64,000 nucleotides of DNA from NCBI GenBank assembly GCA_965277855.1, contig OZ255847.1, forward strand, positions 5,146,001-5,210,000. Direction: 5' to 3'. Shown here in pieces: positions 24,671-33,751 of this stretch. The notes beneath the pieces are model-generated. The model did no database searches. It was not told the DNA's origin and saw only the letters and a list, made by a program, of their open reading frames with translations. The stretch is from Bog-105 sp965277855 (GTDB taxonomy: Bacteria > Acidobacteriota > Terriglobia > Bryobacterales > Bryobacteraceae). The number at the start of each line of letters is the position of its first letter. The first letter of the stretch is position 1. The position numbers and the translations under genes are program-made.

Positions 24671-25978
24671 ATGAAAGTCTTCGGCCCTTTTCTCCTGGCG
24701 GCGTTGTTGCTCGGGATTGCTTGCAGTAAGAAACCGGCGGCGGACACATCTGCCGCTGCTGACGCACCTGTGACGCCTGTGCAGGCCGCGGTGGCCAAAC
24801 GCGGAACCATCCATTCCTTCGTTACATCGGAAGCAATTCTCTATCCGCTGAAACAAGCCAATATCACTCCGAAGATCAGCGCTCCGGTGGCTCGCTTTCT
24901 GGTGCAGCGCGGCGACCATGTGCGCCAGGGCCAGTTACTGGCCGTGCTGGAAAATCGCGATTTGACAGCCGCGGCGCAGGAGGGCAAACAACTTTACGAA
25001 CAAGCTGAGGCGACCTATGAGAACACCGCCCGGGCTACCATGCCGGACGACCTGACCCGATCCAAAACGGATGTCGAAACCGCCCGGGGAGCGCTGGATG
25101 CCGCGAGCAAGGTGTATGAGAATCGCGTGTCGCTGTTCAAACAGGGGGCTCTGGCGCAGAAGCTGGTGGACGACGCGAAAGTAGCTCTGGTACAGGCGCA
25201 GAGCGCGTATGAGACTTCCAAGCAGCACCTGAATTCGCTGCAGGCGATCGGACAAACCGAACAGCTCAAGAGCGCGCAGGCGCAAGTGGCCGCTGCCAAA
25301 GCGCACTATGAAAGCGCGGCGGCGCAATTGTCCTATGCCGAGGTACGCAGCCCGATCAATGGCGTTGTATCCGACCGCCCGGTCAATATCGGCGAAATGG
25401 CTAATAGCGGTTCGGCGCTTATATCTGTCGTCGATGTATCGCGTGTTACGGCTCGCTCCACGATCTCGGTGGTAGAGGCGGCTTTGCTGCATGTCGGGAA
25501 GGCCGCCACGATTTCGAGTGGCACCGTTGAGTTAACAGGAAAAGTCACTGTTGTCAGTCCGGCCGTCGACCCGAACACCACCACCGTGCAGGTCTGGTGC
25601 GAAGCTGCCAATCCAGGGGAGCGTCTCAAACTGGGATCTACGGTGCAGGTTTCGATCGATGCCGGTGACGTGCCAAATGCCATTATCGTTCCAGCCACGG
25701 CTCTTCTATCGTCAGACGAAGGGGGCGAAAAAGTGATGATCGCCGGTTCCGACGGACTCGCTCACGAGCAAGCGGTCAAAGTGGGCATACGTTCCGGAGA
25801 CGACGTGCAGATTCTCGATGGCGTGAAAGAAGGCGCTCAGGTGATTACGCAAGGCGGTCTTGGTTTGGACGATAAAGCCAAAATACAAGTGGGTCCTGCC
25901 GCGGGCGAGGCCGATAAAGGCGGAGACAACGCGAAGGGCGGAGACAGCGCGAAGAAAGATGAGGATGACAAGAAGTGA
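24671..25978 (+). CDS. RND efflux periplasmic adaptor (membrane fusion) lipoprotein
   Basis: This 435-residue protein has a lipobox (LLLGIACSKK, Cys18), so it is anchored to the inner membrane. Domains in order: half-lipoyl (YPLKQANITPKISAPVARF), a long coiled-coil hairpin (about 95-215; QAEATYENTARATMPDDLTR through SAQAQVAAAKAHYESAAAQL), the second half-lipoyl (YAEVRSPINGVVSDRPVNIG), beta-barrel and membrane-proximal domains. The tail is unusually rich in Asp, Lys and Gly (KGGDNAKGGDSAKKDEDDKK) and lacks a domain. Its last codons overlap the next gene's GTG start by four bases (GTGA), indicating translational coupling. Confidence 0.93.
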   Translation: MKVFGPFLLAALLLGIACSKKPAADTSAAADAPVTPVQAAVAKRGTIHSFVTSEAILYPLKQANITPKISAPVARFLVQRGDHVRQGQLLAVLENRDLTAAAQEGKQLYEQAEATYENTARATMPDDLTRSKTDVETARGALDAASKVYENRVSLFKQGALAQKLVDDAKVALVQAQSAYETSKQHLNSLQAIGQTEQLKSAQAQVAAAKAHYESAAAQLSYAEVRSPINGVVSDRPVNIGEMANSGSALISVVDVSRVTARSTISVVEAALLHVGKAATISSGTVELTGKVTVVSPAVDPNTTTVQVWCEAANPGERLKLGSTVQVSIDAGDVPNAIIVPATALLSSDEGGEKVMIAGSDGLAHEQAVKVGIRSGDDVQILDGVKEGAQVITQGGLGLDDKAKIQVGPAAGEADKGGDNAKGGDSAKKDEDDKK

Positions 25979-28900
25979 GCGAAGTTTCCTCCGTCGCCGC
26001 ACCCGCGGAAGTTGAAGAACAGGCGGGCCACTGGACGGCGCGCTTCTCAAAATCCATCATCTTCATCATCATTGCGCTGGCGGTTTTTGGATCGTATCTC
26101 GCCTTCAATATTCCGATCGCCGTTTTCCCTTCGACTAACTTTCCGCGCATCGTAGTCGGCATCGATAACGGTGTGATGCCGATTGACCAAATGCAAGTTA
26201 CGGTTACGCGGCCCATCGAGGAAGTCATGAATTCTATTCCCGGCCTGGATCGCGTTATGTCGATTACCAGCCGCGGCTCCGCCGAAATCGATCTCTTCTT
26301 CAGCTGGAACGTCGACATGTTCCAGACACTGCAGTATGTCAATGCCGCCGTTTCCCGCGTGCAAACTTCGCTTCCGAGTACCGCCGTCATTACCGCCAAT
26401 CGTTTGACCTTTGCTGCTTTTCCCATCATGGGCTACAGCATGACTTCGGATACGATTCCGCAAACCACGCTCTGGCAGTTGGCGAATTACACCATAAAGC
26501 CGCAGTTGAATCGCCTTGTTGGCTTATCGACGATCGTTGTGCAAGGCGGTCAGGAGCCAGAGTTTCAAATTCAACCAGACCCTGAAAAGCTGGTCGAATC
26601 AGGCGTCACCGTGCCGAACATACTGGACGCCATCGCGAAAAGCAACCTGATCGATTCGCCAGGGCTGCTGGAGCAGAACCATCAGCTGGTGTTGGGACTG
26701 GTGAGCGGTCAAGCCACTAACGCGCAGCAAATCGGCGGCATCGTTGCGAAAACGACGCAATCGAATAATCCGATCCGGATCCGCGACGTTGCGACGGTTG
26801 GCCCTTCCGTTAAACCTGTCTACACTATCGTCACGGCCAATGGCAAACCGGCCGTCCTGCTCAATGTCTACCGGCAGCCGGATAGCAACACCGTTTCGGT
26901 AGCCGATCAGGTCCATCAAAAAATCGACGACCTGCGCCGCATCCTGCCGCCTGGGATCGTGCTCGAGCCGTTCTACGATCAATCGCAGCTGGTGCGAGAC
27001 TCGATTACCAGTGTGCGCGACGCTATTCTCATCGGCATCATTCTAGCCGCGATTATCCTGGTGCTCTTCCTGCGCGATTGGAGAACATCCGTGATTGCGG
27101 GTTTGGTCATTCCGGTCACTGTCGCGATCACGCTCATCGCGCTGAAAGCCATGGGGCAGAGCTTTAACCTCATGACGCTCGGCGGCCTGGCTGCCGCCGT
27201 TGGCCTGGTCATCGACGATGCGATTGTGGTGGTGGAAAACATTGTGTTGCATCGTGACAACGGGCAATCCACCGCCCAGGCGATTCGCAGCGCCATTCGT
27301 GAGATCCGCATTCCCTTGGTCGGCTCGACCATTACGCCAATTGTGGTCCTCCTCCCACTGGTCACTGTAACGGGAGTTTACGGCACATTTTTCCGGGCCC
27401 TCGCCCTTACCGTAGCTGTGGCGTTGCTCACCTCGCTGCTGCTCGCACTTACCTGGACACCCACTCTCAGCCATCTGTTCCTTCGCTCACACCAAAATCA
27501 TTTGGATAACGCGGTCGTTCAATCGACCCACAGCGAGATCGCAACCACCGGCTTTTTCGGCCGCATAACTCGTCTGTACGCGCGTGTCATCACTGCGGTA
27601 CTGGTGCGTCCGTTGATTCTGGTGTTAGCGTGCGCACTACTCGTGATTGTTTCTTTTTTCTGTTATCAGTATCTTGGTTCCGATTTACTGCCCGCCATGG
27701 ACGAGGGTGGTTTCGTGCTCGATTACCTGATGCCGGCAGGCGCTTCTCTTGCCGACACCGATCACGTTCTGCAGGGTGTTGAAAAAATTCTACACTCCAT
27801 ACCCGAGGTCCAGGGCACTTCGCGGCGCACCGGACTGCAACTTGGCTTGGCCACCGTGACAGAAGCTAATACCGGCGATTTCTCAGTGATTCTGAAGTCC
27901 AAGCGAAGTCGCGGTGTCGATGAGATCATTGCCGATATACGCGAGCAGATCAGTAAACAGTATCCGCAGCTCGATTGCGATTTCCATCAGGTTCTCGAAG
28001 ATATGATCGGCGATCTCACCAGTTCACCGAATCCCATTGAGATCAAATTATTTTCCGAGAACCTGGATCTTATCAAGAACTGGGCGCCGAAAGTCGGCGA
28101 TGCCATCAAAAGCATTTCAAGCGTGAAAGATGTCAAAAACGGTATTGAAGACACGATCAGCGGCCCGGCGCTGACCTTCCGCGTCGATGGCGGCGTTACC
28201 GCTCGTGCCGGCTTCACTCCGCAGGAAGTGGAATTGAACGCTAGCGCGATTTTCCAGGGCGAGCCGTCGCCGGTTCCGGTGATCGTCAACAATCGCCCGT
28301 ACACGTTACGGGTCACCTTCCCGCCCTCCACACGTGCCTCTCTGGCGGCGATTCAAAACACTCTGCTAGTGAGCGCGACGGGCAAAGTAGCCACGCTAGG
28401 CACGCTCGCGCAAGTGGAAAACAATCCGGGTCAGCTCGAAATCCGCCGCGAGAATCTGCAGCGTAACGTGGCCGTTATCGGACGCCTGGAAGGTGTGAGT
28501 CTCGGCACCGGCATCGCGCTGGTGCAGAAAAAAGTGGCTAGCCTGCACGTTCCTTCAGCCATCCGGGTGGTCTATGGCGGTCTCTATCAACAACAGCAGC
28601 AGTCTTTTCATGATTTGCTGTTCGTGCTGGCGGCCGCTATTGTGCTGCTCTTCACCGTGTTGCTGCTAGAGTTCGGTGGATTTGCAGCGCCGCTCGCCAT
28701 CATTTCTTCGGCCTTGCTGTCGGCGTCTGGTGTCTTCTTTGCGTTGCTGATTACCGGCACCACATTCAACATTTCGTCGTTCATGGGTTTGATCATGGTG
28801 GTCGGAATCGTGGCGAAGAATGGCATCCTGCTGCTCGATGCCGACGAGAAATTCCGCGCCGAAGGTTTTACGCCAAGGGAGGCCATGATCGAAGCGGGTG

Positions 28901-29112
28901 AACGCCGTTTGCGGCCTATTATGATGACGGCGCTCGCGACGATTGCGGGTATGATCCCGCTGTCACTGGCTTTTGGAGCCGGTTCGCAAATGCTCCAACC
29001 GCTGGCCATCGCGGTGATCGGTGGGATATTGGCTTCGATGGTGCTGTCGCTACTGGTGACCCCGACCGTCTACTACTTCCTCACCAGAAACTCGGCCAAA
29101 GCTCGCGCCTGA
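25975..29112 (+). CDS. RND efflux inner-membrane transporter
   Basis: This 1045-residue proton-driven pump has the standard RND plan: TM1 (IIFIIIALAVFGSYLAF), a large periplasmic porter domain, TM2-TM6, a repeat of this pattern and TM8-TM12. The proton-relay aspartates lie in TM4 (GLVIDDAIVVVEN), and the equivalent second-half segment is SFMGLIMVVGIVAKNGILLL. No methionine triad or other metal-site signature was recognised, so drug, lipid or solvent substrates are as likely as metals. The start is GTG overlapping the adaptor's stop. It ends one base from the convergent Tad locus. Confidence 0.94.
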   Translation: MSEVSSVAAPAEVEEQAGHWTARFSKSIIFIIIALAVFGSYLAFNIPIAVFPSTNFPRIVVGIDNGVMPIDQMQVTVTRPIEEVMNSIPGLDRVMSITSRGSAEIDLFFSWNVDMFQTLQYVNAAVSRVQTSLPSTAVITANRLTFAAFPIMGYSMTSDTIPQTTLWQLANYTIKPQLNRLVGLSTIVVQGGQEPEFQIQPDPEKLVESGVTVPNILDAIAKSNLIDSPGLLEQNHQLVLGLVSGQATNAQQIGGIVAKTTQSNNPIRIRDVATVGPSVKPVYTIVTANGKPAVLLNVYRQPDSNTVSVADQVHQKIDDLRRILPPGIVLEPFYDQSQLVRDSITSVRDAILIGIILAAIILVLFLRDWRTSVIAGLVIPVTVAITLIALKAMGQSFNLMTLGGLAAAVGLVIDDAIVVVENIVLHRDNGQSTAQAIRSAIREIRIPLVGSTITPIVVLLPLVTVTGVYGTFFRALALTVAVALLTSLLLALTWTPTLSHLFLRSHQNHLDNAVVQSTHSEIATTGFFGRITRLYARVITAVLVRPLILVLACALLVIVSFFCYQYLGSDLLPAMDEGGFVLDYLMPAGASLADTDHVLQGVEKILHSIPEVQGTSRRTGLQLGLATVTEANTGDFSVILKSKRSRGVDEIIADIREQISKQYPQLDCDFHQVLEDMIGDLTSSPNPIEIKLFSENLDLIKNWAPKVGDAIKSISSVKDVKNGIEDTISGPALTFRVDGGVTARAGFTPQEVELNASAIFQGEPSPVPVIVNNRPYTLRVTFPPSTRASLAAIQNTLLVSATGKVATLGTLAQVENNPGQLEIRRENLQRNVAVIGRLEGVSLGTGIALVQKKVASLHVPSAIRVVYGGLYQQQQQSFHDLLFVLAAAIVLLFTVLLLEFGGFAAPLAIISSALLSASGVFFALLITGTTFNISSFMGLIMVVGIVAKNGILLLDADEKFRAEGFTPREAMIEAGERRLRPIMMTALATIAGMIPLSLAFGAGSQMLQPLAIAVIGGILASMVLSLLVTPTVYYFLTRNSAKARA

Positions 29113-29113
29113 C

Positions 29114-30556
29114 TTACTGCGAGATGCGCAAAATCTGCGAAGCGATCGTCTGAAAGGCGCTCGCGAGCTGCCCGCCGTCGGGGGAGTAGACGTACAGGCC
29201 GGTTTGCTGGCTCGGGTTGTAACTTGTCGAATCCAGCGTGTTCGCCACGCGCTTCAAAAACACCGAATCTACCGACTTGCTTTCGCCGATGCAATAAATC
29301 ACGATCCCGTCCTGCCGGAGCCGACTCGCCGCATAGTCGGCGGCATTCCACGACGTAGCATCGGAGTTCGCGCTTGTGACGGGTATAGTCGCAGGATATA
29401 TCGGCAGTTTTTTATAACCGGGTGAAATCACGTCCCCGTATTCGTCCTGCCAGGTACCTGGGATCAGAGCCGTCAGCGCATATGCAATCGAAGATTGATC
29501 CGGCGGAGGCTGCGGCGCGAGTTGTTGCGTTCCAATATACGCCACATCTTTAGCAACGTTGCCTGCTGAGTTTGGCTGGAAAGAGCAGCCCTTTGGAGTC
29601 TTGGTTAGCGCTTCCGAGGTGTCTGAAATCGGGGTAGGACTCGTGCTGTAAACCCCATTGCCCGAGCCTCCATCCGATATAAATCCCTCGATCGTTCCGG
29701 TATTCGGCGTGCACCTGCTCCCAGTTGCAATCGGAAAATAGGCGGCAACGCCATTCGGCTGTCCATCCGTAAAAAACAGAACTACGTTCAATGCACCCGG
29801 GTAAAGCAGATTACCGCTCGAATCTAAGAATTGTTGATGTGCCAGCGTAAGCGCCTGCGCCGAACCTGTATTGGCCGCGCACTGCAGCTGAGAGATCGTA
29901 TTCACAATCGTAGGCTGAAAATACAAGCTGTCCTGACCCAGCGCCTTATTTGGAAAATCGACGTTGCCGCTTCCCTTGAAGGTAATCAAGCTCAGCCGGT
30001 CGCGCCCGTTCGAAAACATGTTCACAAAGTTCGTTGCTGACGACTTCATCGTCGTGCACACGCCACTTGCTGCCATTGAGCCGGATCTATCCAGCACCAT
30101 CACCACATTCACGTCCCGCCGCGCCGCCTGCGCGCTGGCCGCTACCGTTAATTGCCTTTGTCCGAAGATCGACAGGAAGTACAACGGCGACTGTGCTGTT
30201 CCTTGTATCGAAACGGTGCGGACATGGGTGCTCGGCTCGCTGATCGGGTTCGGGTTCGGCATGATCGACGCCTGCGCATTGAGCAGTCCCGGCGGAAAAT
30301 TCGCCGAGAAATAGGCTTGCATTGTGTTGACCACGGCCGTCTGCTGTTGATCAGCCGTTTCTCCGATACTGAGCGAACGAGCGCCCGCCAGCGCCGCCGC
30401 ATCCACGGCCGCCGCCAGTTTCGTCTTGATCACATACGCAATCCCGGAGTCGATCGCCAGCCCGACTATCGGCAGCAATACAAAAACCAACACGACAGAA
30501 AACAGCACCATTGCCGAGCCGCGCTGTCGCGGCTTGTTGCTTAAAATACGGCCCAT
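29114..30556 (-). CDS. TadG-like Tad pilus protein with von Willebrand factor A domain
   Basis: This protein of about 480 residues has an N-terminal Tad leader (RQRGSAMVLFSVVLVFVLLP, a Flp-like hydrophobic helix), then a VWA domain whose metal-ion-dependent adhesion motif DRSGSM is visible (VVMVLDRSGSMAASG). It ends in a mixed region that closes QTIASQILRISQ. TadG-type proteins are minor, surface-exposed components of Tad pili; the VWA domain suggests adhesion. The frame is open to 30688, but the region before 30568 duplicates coding sequence of the upstream gene, so ATG 30556 (or 30568) is preferred. It overlaps the preceding TadE gene by 16 bases. Confidence 0.85.
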   Translation of the reverse strand: MGRILSNKPRQRGSAMVLFSVVLVFVLLPIVGLAIDSGIAYVIKTKLAAAVDAAALAGARSLSIGETADQQQTAVVNTMQAYFSANFPPGLLNAQASIMPNPNPISEPSTHVRTVSIQGTAQSPLYFLSIFGQRQLTVAASAQAARRDVNVVMVLDRSGSMAASGVCTTMKSSATNFVNMFSNGRDRLSLITFKGSGNVDFPNKALGQDSLYFQPTIVNTISQLQCAANTGSAQALTLAHQQFLDSSGNLLYPGALNVVLFFTDGQPNGVAAYFPIATGSRCTPNTGTIEGFISDGGSGNGVYSTSPTPISDTSEALTKTPKGCSFQPNSAGNVAKDVAYIGTQQLAPQPPPDQSSIAYALTALIPGTWQDEYGDVISPGYKKLPIYPATIPVTSANSDATSWNAADYAASRLRQDGIVIYCIGESKSVDSVFLKRVANTLDSTSYNPSQQTGLYVYSPDGGQLASAFQTIASQILRISQ

Positions 30557-31161
30557 GCTGATTTCCATTGCGGAACGGTTCCGGTCCACATCAGGTCGGT
30601 ATTCTGCACCGACGATTCCGCGAAATACGCAACACCTTGCGTCTGGCTTTGCGCCGTCCACAAATTCACAATTGATGTCGACATCCACGCTGTCTGCGCC
30701 TTCGTATTGTTTAAATAGTTCGCTTCTGCGACGTGCCCAGTGGAATCAGGGGCATAAGCATATCCGATAGAACTCGGCCCCGGCGCTCCAATCACCAATT
30801 GCCTCGTAATCACAAATGTGCCCTGGTTCGCGCAACCGTTCGGAAAGCCGCCGGCCTGGCACGCCCCCTGCGTCACGTACATCACCGTCGAAAGATAAAT
30901 CCCCCCCGCCGGATGGGGCTGCACATAATTCAGTGCGCCTGCAATCCGAATCACCAGGTTCTGGTTTGCTGCCTGCGTAAAGTCGATGCCGTTCGCGTAC
31001 ATGTGTCCGGCATCGCGCGCCACCTGCGTTAATTCGATCTCGCGAATCATTGCCACGCCCCCGCCGCATAACCCGAGCAGCATCGGCATAATCACCAGGC
31101 AGCACAGCGCAAACTCGAGCATCGCGCTGCCCGCTTCCCGCCTTTTCTTTCCGCGTGCCAT
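30541..31161 (-). CDS. TadE-family pseudopilin-like protein (second copy)
   Basis: This 206-residue protein begins with a basic leader and the TadE signature, REAGSAMLEFALCCLVIMP: processing would occur after Gly, followed by Glu at position +5 and a hydrophobic helix. The rest is a periplasmic domain with Cys residues in ACQAGGFPNGCANQG that may pair. TadE/TadF pseudopilins are cut by the Tad prepilin peptidase and support pilus assembly. It lies three bases after the first TadE gene, and its 3' end overlaps tadG by 16 bases, so the three are translated as a unit. Confidence 0.85.
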   Translation of the reverse strand: MARGKKRREAGSAMLEFALCCLVIMPMLLGLCGGGVAMIREIELTQVARDAGHMYANGIDFTQAANQNLVIRIAGALNYVQPHPAGGIYLSTVMYVTQGACQAGGFPNGCANQGTFVITRQLVIGAPGPSSIGYAYAPDSTGHVAEANYLNNTKAQTAWMSTSIVNLWTAQSQTQGVAYFAESSVQNTDLMWTGTVPQWKSAWAVF

Positions 31162-31164
31162 AGC

Positions 31165-31605
31165 TCACCGCCCCACAGGCGCTGGGCTGCCTTCCATCAC
31201 ATCCGATGATTCGGCAGAGAGGGTCACGATCGACAAGCCGAACGACCGCAGACCAAAGGGATCCACCGTAACGCCCGAAACCGAAATGTCCACCAGGTTG
31301 CCGCCCTGGTTGCTGGCAGTCGCTTGCATGCCCGGCGTAAAGTACTGCACGCTGATCTTCGCGAGCCCGCTGTTACCCGCCAAAAAGCCCAAGGCATGGT
31401 TCTGCACCACGGCTTGTATATCCGGGATGCTGTGATTCGTCACCGCGTACCGTACGCCTTCCCGCGCCGCATTCTGCAACGTCGCCTTGGCAAACAGCAT
31501 CCAGCCCAGCGCCAGAATCACGAAGATAAAACCGAACAGCGGGAGGGCGATCAACGCCATCTCCACCGTCTCCGACCCCTCATCTCCGCTCGTGCAGTTT
31601 TTCAT
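31165..31605 (-). CDS. TadE-family pseudopilin-like protein (first copy)
   Basis: This protein of about 146 residues carries the TadE leader GDEGSETVEMALIALPLFGF (cleavage after Gly, Glu in the +5 area), followed by a hydrophobic helix and the conserved FAKATLQNAAREGVRYAV stretch found in TadE proteins. The remaining C-terminal domain is periplasmic. The start is ATG 31605 or GTG 31614; neither has a clear Shine-Dalgarno, because the sequence just upstream is the T-rich tail of a hairpin (31625-31652). Expression may therefore depend on read-through from the small-peptide gene. Confidence 0.85.
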   Translation of the reverse strand: MKNCTSGDEGSETVEMALIALPLFGFIFVILALGWMLFAKATLQNAAREGVRYAVTNHSIPDIQAVVQNHALGFLAGNSGLAKISVQYFTPGMQATASNQGGNLVDISVSGVTVDPFGLRSFGLSIVTLSAESSDVMEGSPAPVGR

Positions 31606-31613
31606 GAAAGTCA

Positions 31614-31652
31614 CTTAAACAAAACGAGCCGGAAGCTGCCGCTCCCGGCTCG
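31614..31652 (-). terminator. Terminator-like hairpin between the small Tad peptide and tadE
   Basis: CGAGCCGG and CCGGCTCG (31645-31652 and 31625-31632 as read on the minus strand) pair perfectly over 8 bp with a 12-base loop, followed by TTTTGTTTAAG. This fits an intrinsic terminator or attenuator placed 24 bases after the 32-residue peptide and directly before tadE. It could lower expression of the distal tadE-tadE-tadG genes. Confidence 0.65.
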
Positions 31653-31675
31653 CGAATCGAATAATCGACGAGCGC

Positions 31676-31774
31676 TTACAGGCTCATCTTGCGCTTGCGT
31701 CTGCGTCCCAGATACGCCAGCAGAACACCGCCTGCGGCTACCCACAGTGCGCCATTGATCATCATGTTGTCCAT
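31676..31774 (-). CDS. 32-residue single-pass membrane peptide in the Tad locus
   Basis: This short frame encodes MDNMMINGALWVAAGGVLLA followed by YLGRRRKRKMSL: a short N-terminus, one hydrophobic helix and a strongly basic tail, so it should insert with the tail in the cytoplasm. A strong Shine-Dalgarno (AAAGGAGAG) sits about eight bases before the ATG, better than that of most neighbouring genes. It lies between tadC (ending about 70 bases upstream in the direction of transcription) and a terminator-like hairpin. No named Tad component matches it. The helix plus Arg/Lys cluster also resembles sorting tails, but nothing else supports that. Confidence 0.65.
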   Translation of the reverse strand: MDNMMINGALWVAAGGVLLAYLGRRRKRKMSL

Positions 31775-31843
31775 AGTTGTTGCTCTCCTTTCGCTATTCG
31801 CGTTGCATTTTATTAGTGCTTTGACTGCACCAAAATTCGCTGC

Positions 31844-32779
31844 CTACTTTATCCCGCTCAAGGCCGGCAGGAAATTCTTCATCAACTGCAGCAGCCCCGG
31901 TCCGATTACCACGATTCCCAGCGACGGCATACAGAAAAAGAAAATCGGGAACACCAGCTTCACACCCACCTTGGCCGCTTTCTCTTCCGCCATCTGACGC
32001 CGCTTGATGCGCATAAAATCGGCCTGCGTCCGCAGCGCGTCCGCCACGCTCGTCCCGAAACGATCGGTCTGAATCAGGATCGCCACCAGCTTCTTCAGCT
32101 CTTCTTCGCCCGTCCGGGTCGCCAGGTTGCGCAGCGCCTCGATTCGGCTCGAACCCGCCAGCAACTCCATATTCACCATGCTTAGCTCTTCACTGAGCGC
32201 CGGATGCACATGCTTGAACTCTCGGCTCACGTTTAAAATTGCCTGGTCCAACGCGCATCCCGCCTCGCAGCAAACCACCATCATGTCGAGCGCATCCGGC
32301 ATCGCCATCCGGATCTTCTTCTGCCGCCCCGAAACCAGACGCGCCAGAATAATGCCCGGCAGCTTGTAACCGAGAACACCGCAAAACACCGGCAGAAACA
32401 GCTTCAACAAAGGATTTTCCGGCAGCGAGCGCAGCGCCAGCCCGGCCATCAAGAGCCCCGCTGTCGATGCGATTTTCAAACCCGCAAACACCGCCAGCGA
32501 CGAATCCGAGCGAAACCCCGCCATTACCAGTTCACGCTTCTGCATCGCCGCTTCTACCGGGGCGGCTGAGGGCATCAATTTGCCCAGGCTGATCAGCAGC
32601 GAAATGATCAGGCCCTGCTTTTCCGCCGATTCCGCAGTCTGGGTTGCCGTCGCACTAGAGTTCGACATCTCCTCCAGCCGTGCCAGCATCGGCGCCCGCC
32701 GCGCGTATCGCAGATAGCCAAAAACCGATATGCCCATCACCAGCAGAAAGAAGAGACCTACGCAAAAGTAAAGCGCCAT
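31844..32779 (-). CDS. tadC: Tad pilus inner-membrane platform protein TadC
   Basis: This 311-residue type II secretion F-family protein has TM helices at the N-terminus (YFCVGLFFLLVMGISVFGYL), in the middle (ASTAGLLMAGLALRSL, LPVFCGVLGYKLPGIIL) and at the C-terminus (KLVFPIFFFCMPSLGIVVIG). The conserved cytoplasmic segment PDALDMMVVCCEAGCALDQA, then E-rich helices up to FGTSVADALRTQADFMRIKR, is diagnostic of TadB/TadC. With TadB it forms the membrane platform driven by the TadA ATPase. It starts three bases after the tadB stop. Confidence 0.92.
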   Translation of the reverse strand: MALYFCVGLFFLLVMGISVFGYLRYARRAPMLARLEEMSNSSATATQTAESAEKQGLIISLLISLGKLMPSAAPVEAAMQKRELVMAGFRSDSSLAVFAGLKIASTAGLLMAGLALRSLPENPLLKLFLPVFCGVLGYKLPGIILARLVSGRQKKIRMAMPDALDMMVVCCEAGCALDQAILNVSREFKHVHPALSEELSMVNMELLAGSSRIEALRNLATRTGEEELKKLVAILIQTDRFGTSVADALRTQADFMRIKRRQMAEEKAAKVGVKLVFPIFFFCMPSLGIVVIGPGLLQLMKNFLPALSGIK

Positions 32780-32782
32780 CGT

Positions 32783-33751
32783 TTACACCTGAATATCGGT
32801 GATCTTCTTAATGCAGAAGAACCCGAGTAATTGCGCCACCACCGCGCCCACCACCAGCATTCGCCCATCGTGATCGGTAAACAGCATCAAGATATAAGCC
32901 GGCGACGAGACAAAAAGCAGACTCGCCACCACGATCGGCATCACCACCAAGATTCCCCCCGTTACTTTGCCGTGCGCTGCCGCCGCCTTTACCTGCCCCT
33001 TGATCCGAAACCGGTCCCGGATTACGTCCGACAGCTTCTGCAGGATCTCGCTCAAATTGCCGCCCGTCTCCTGCTGCAGCAGCACCGAAGACACGAAAAA
33101 CCGCACATCCACCAGCGGCACCAGGTCCACCAGCTTGCGAAACGACGATTCGAGCGACGCTCCTAAATGCAAATCATGCAGTATGCGCTTGAAAATCGTC
33201 GCCAGCGGCTCCGGTGAATCGCCTACCAGCATCTCGAGCCCCACCGTGAACGCATGCCCCGCCCGCAGCGAACGCGACAGGAAATCCAGCGCCTCTGGAA
33301 ACTGCTCTTCAAACTTCTTCAGCCGCTTCGCCCGCTTGCGTCGCACCAGCAGAATCGGAATTGAGCCGCCTACCGCCGCCAGCCCCATCACCACCGCAAA
33401 CTTGTACTGGAACGCCGGCACCTGCAGCGCGAGCACCAGCCCGATCACCGCGCCCGTCATCGACATCATCACGAGTTTTGTGCTCGTCCATTCGGATCCC
33501 GCCTGCTCCAGGAGCTTTTCTAACCGTTCTGCGAGGCCAACATCCTCCAGCAGCCGGCTCAAGCTGTCGCTTAGCCGCTTTGGCCGCAGCAGTTCCACGC
33601 TGCGCTCCGCCGTCACGGGGTCCGCCGTCCGCAGCATCGCCCGAATTTGGTTGTTCTGCTTCGATTTGCCGATCGCAAACCAAAAGCCGAAAACCAACAG
33701 CACCACTACAAATAAAACGCCGAAGATCAGGACCGGCAGTAGCACGGGCAT
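32783..33751 (-). CDS. tadB: Tad pilus inner-membrane platform protein TadB
   Basis: This 322-residue T2SF-family protein begins with one TM helix (LPVLIFGVLFVVVLLVFGFW), followed by a basic cytoplasmic region, two more helices (VIGLVLALQVPAF; VVMGLAAVGGSIPILLV), the conserved FPEALDFLSRSLRAGHAFTV motif and VSSVLLQQETGGNLSEIL, and C-terminal helices (GGILVVMPIVVASLLFV). It pairs with TadC. Its ATG overlaps the stop of the ATPase gene by one base (TAATG), suggesting coupled translation. Confidence 0.92.
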   Translation of the reverse strand: MPVLLPVLIFGVLFVVVLLVFGFWFAIGKSKQNNQIRAMLRTADPVTAERSVELLRPKRLSDSLSRLLEDVGLAERLEKLLEQAGSEWTSTKLVMMSMTGAVIGLVLALQVPAFQYKFAVVMGLAAVGGSIPILLVRRKRAKRLKKFEEQFPEALDFLSRSLRAGHAFTVGLEMLVGDSPEPLATIFKRILHDLHLGASLESSFRKLVDLVPLVDVRFFVSSVLLQQETGGNLSEILQKLSDVIRDRFRIKGQVKAAAAHGKVTGGILVVMPIVVASLLFVSSPAYILMLFTDHDGRMLVVGAVVAQLLGFFCIKKITDIQV

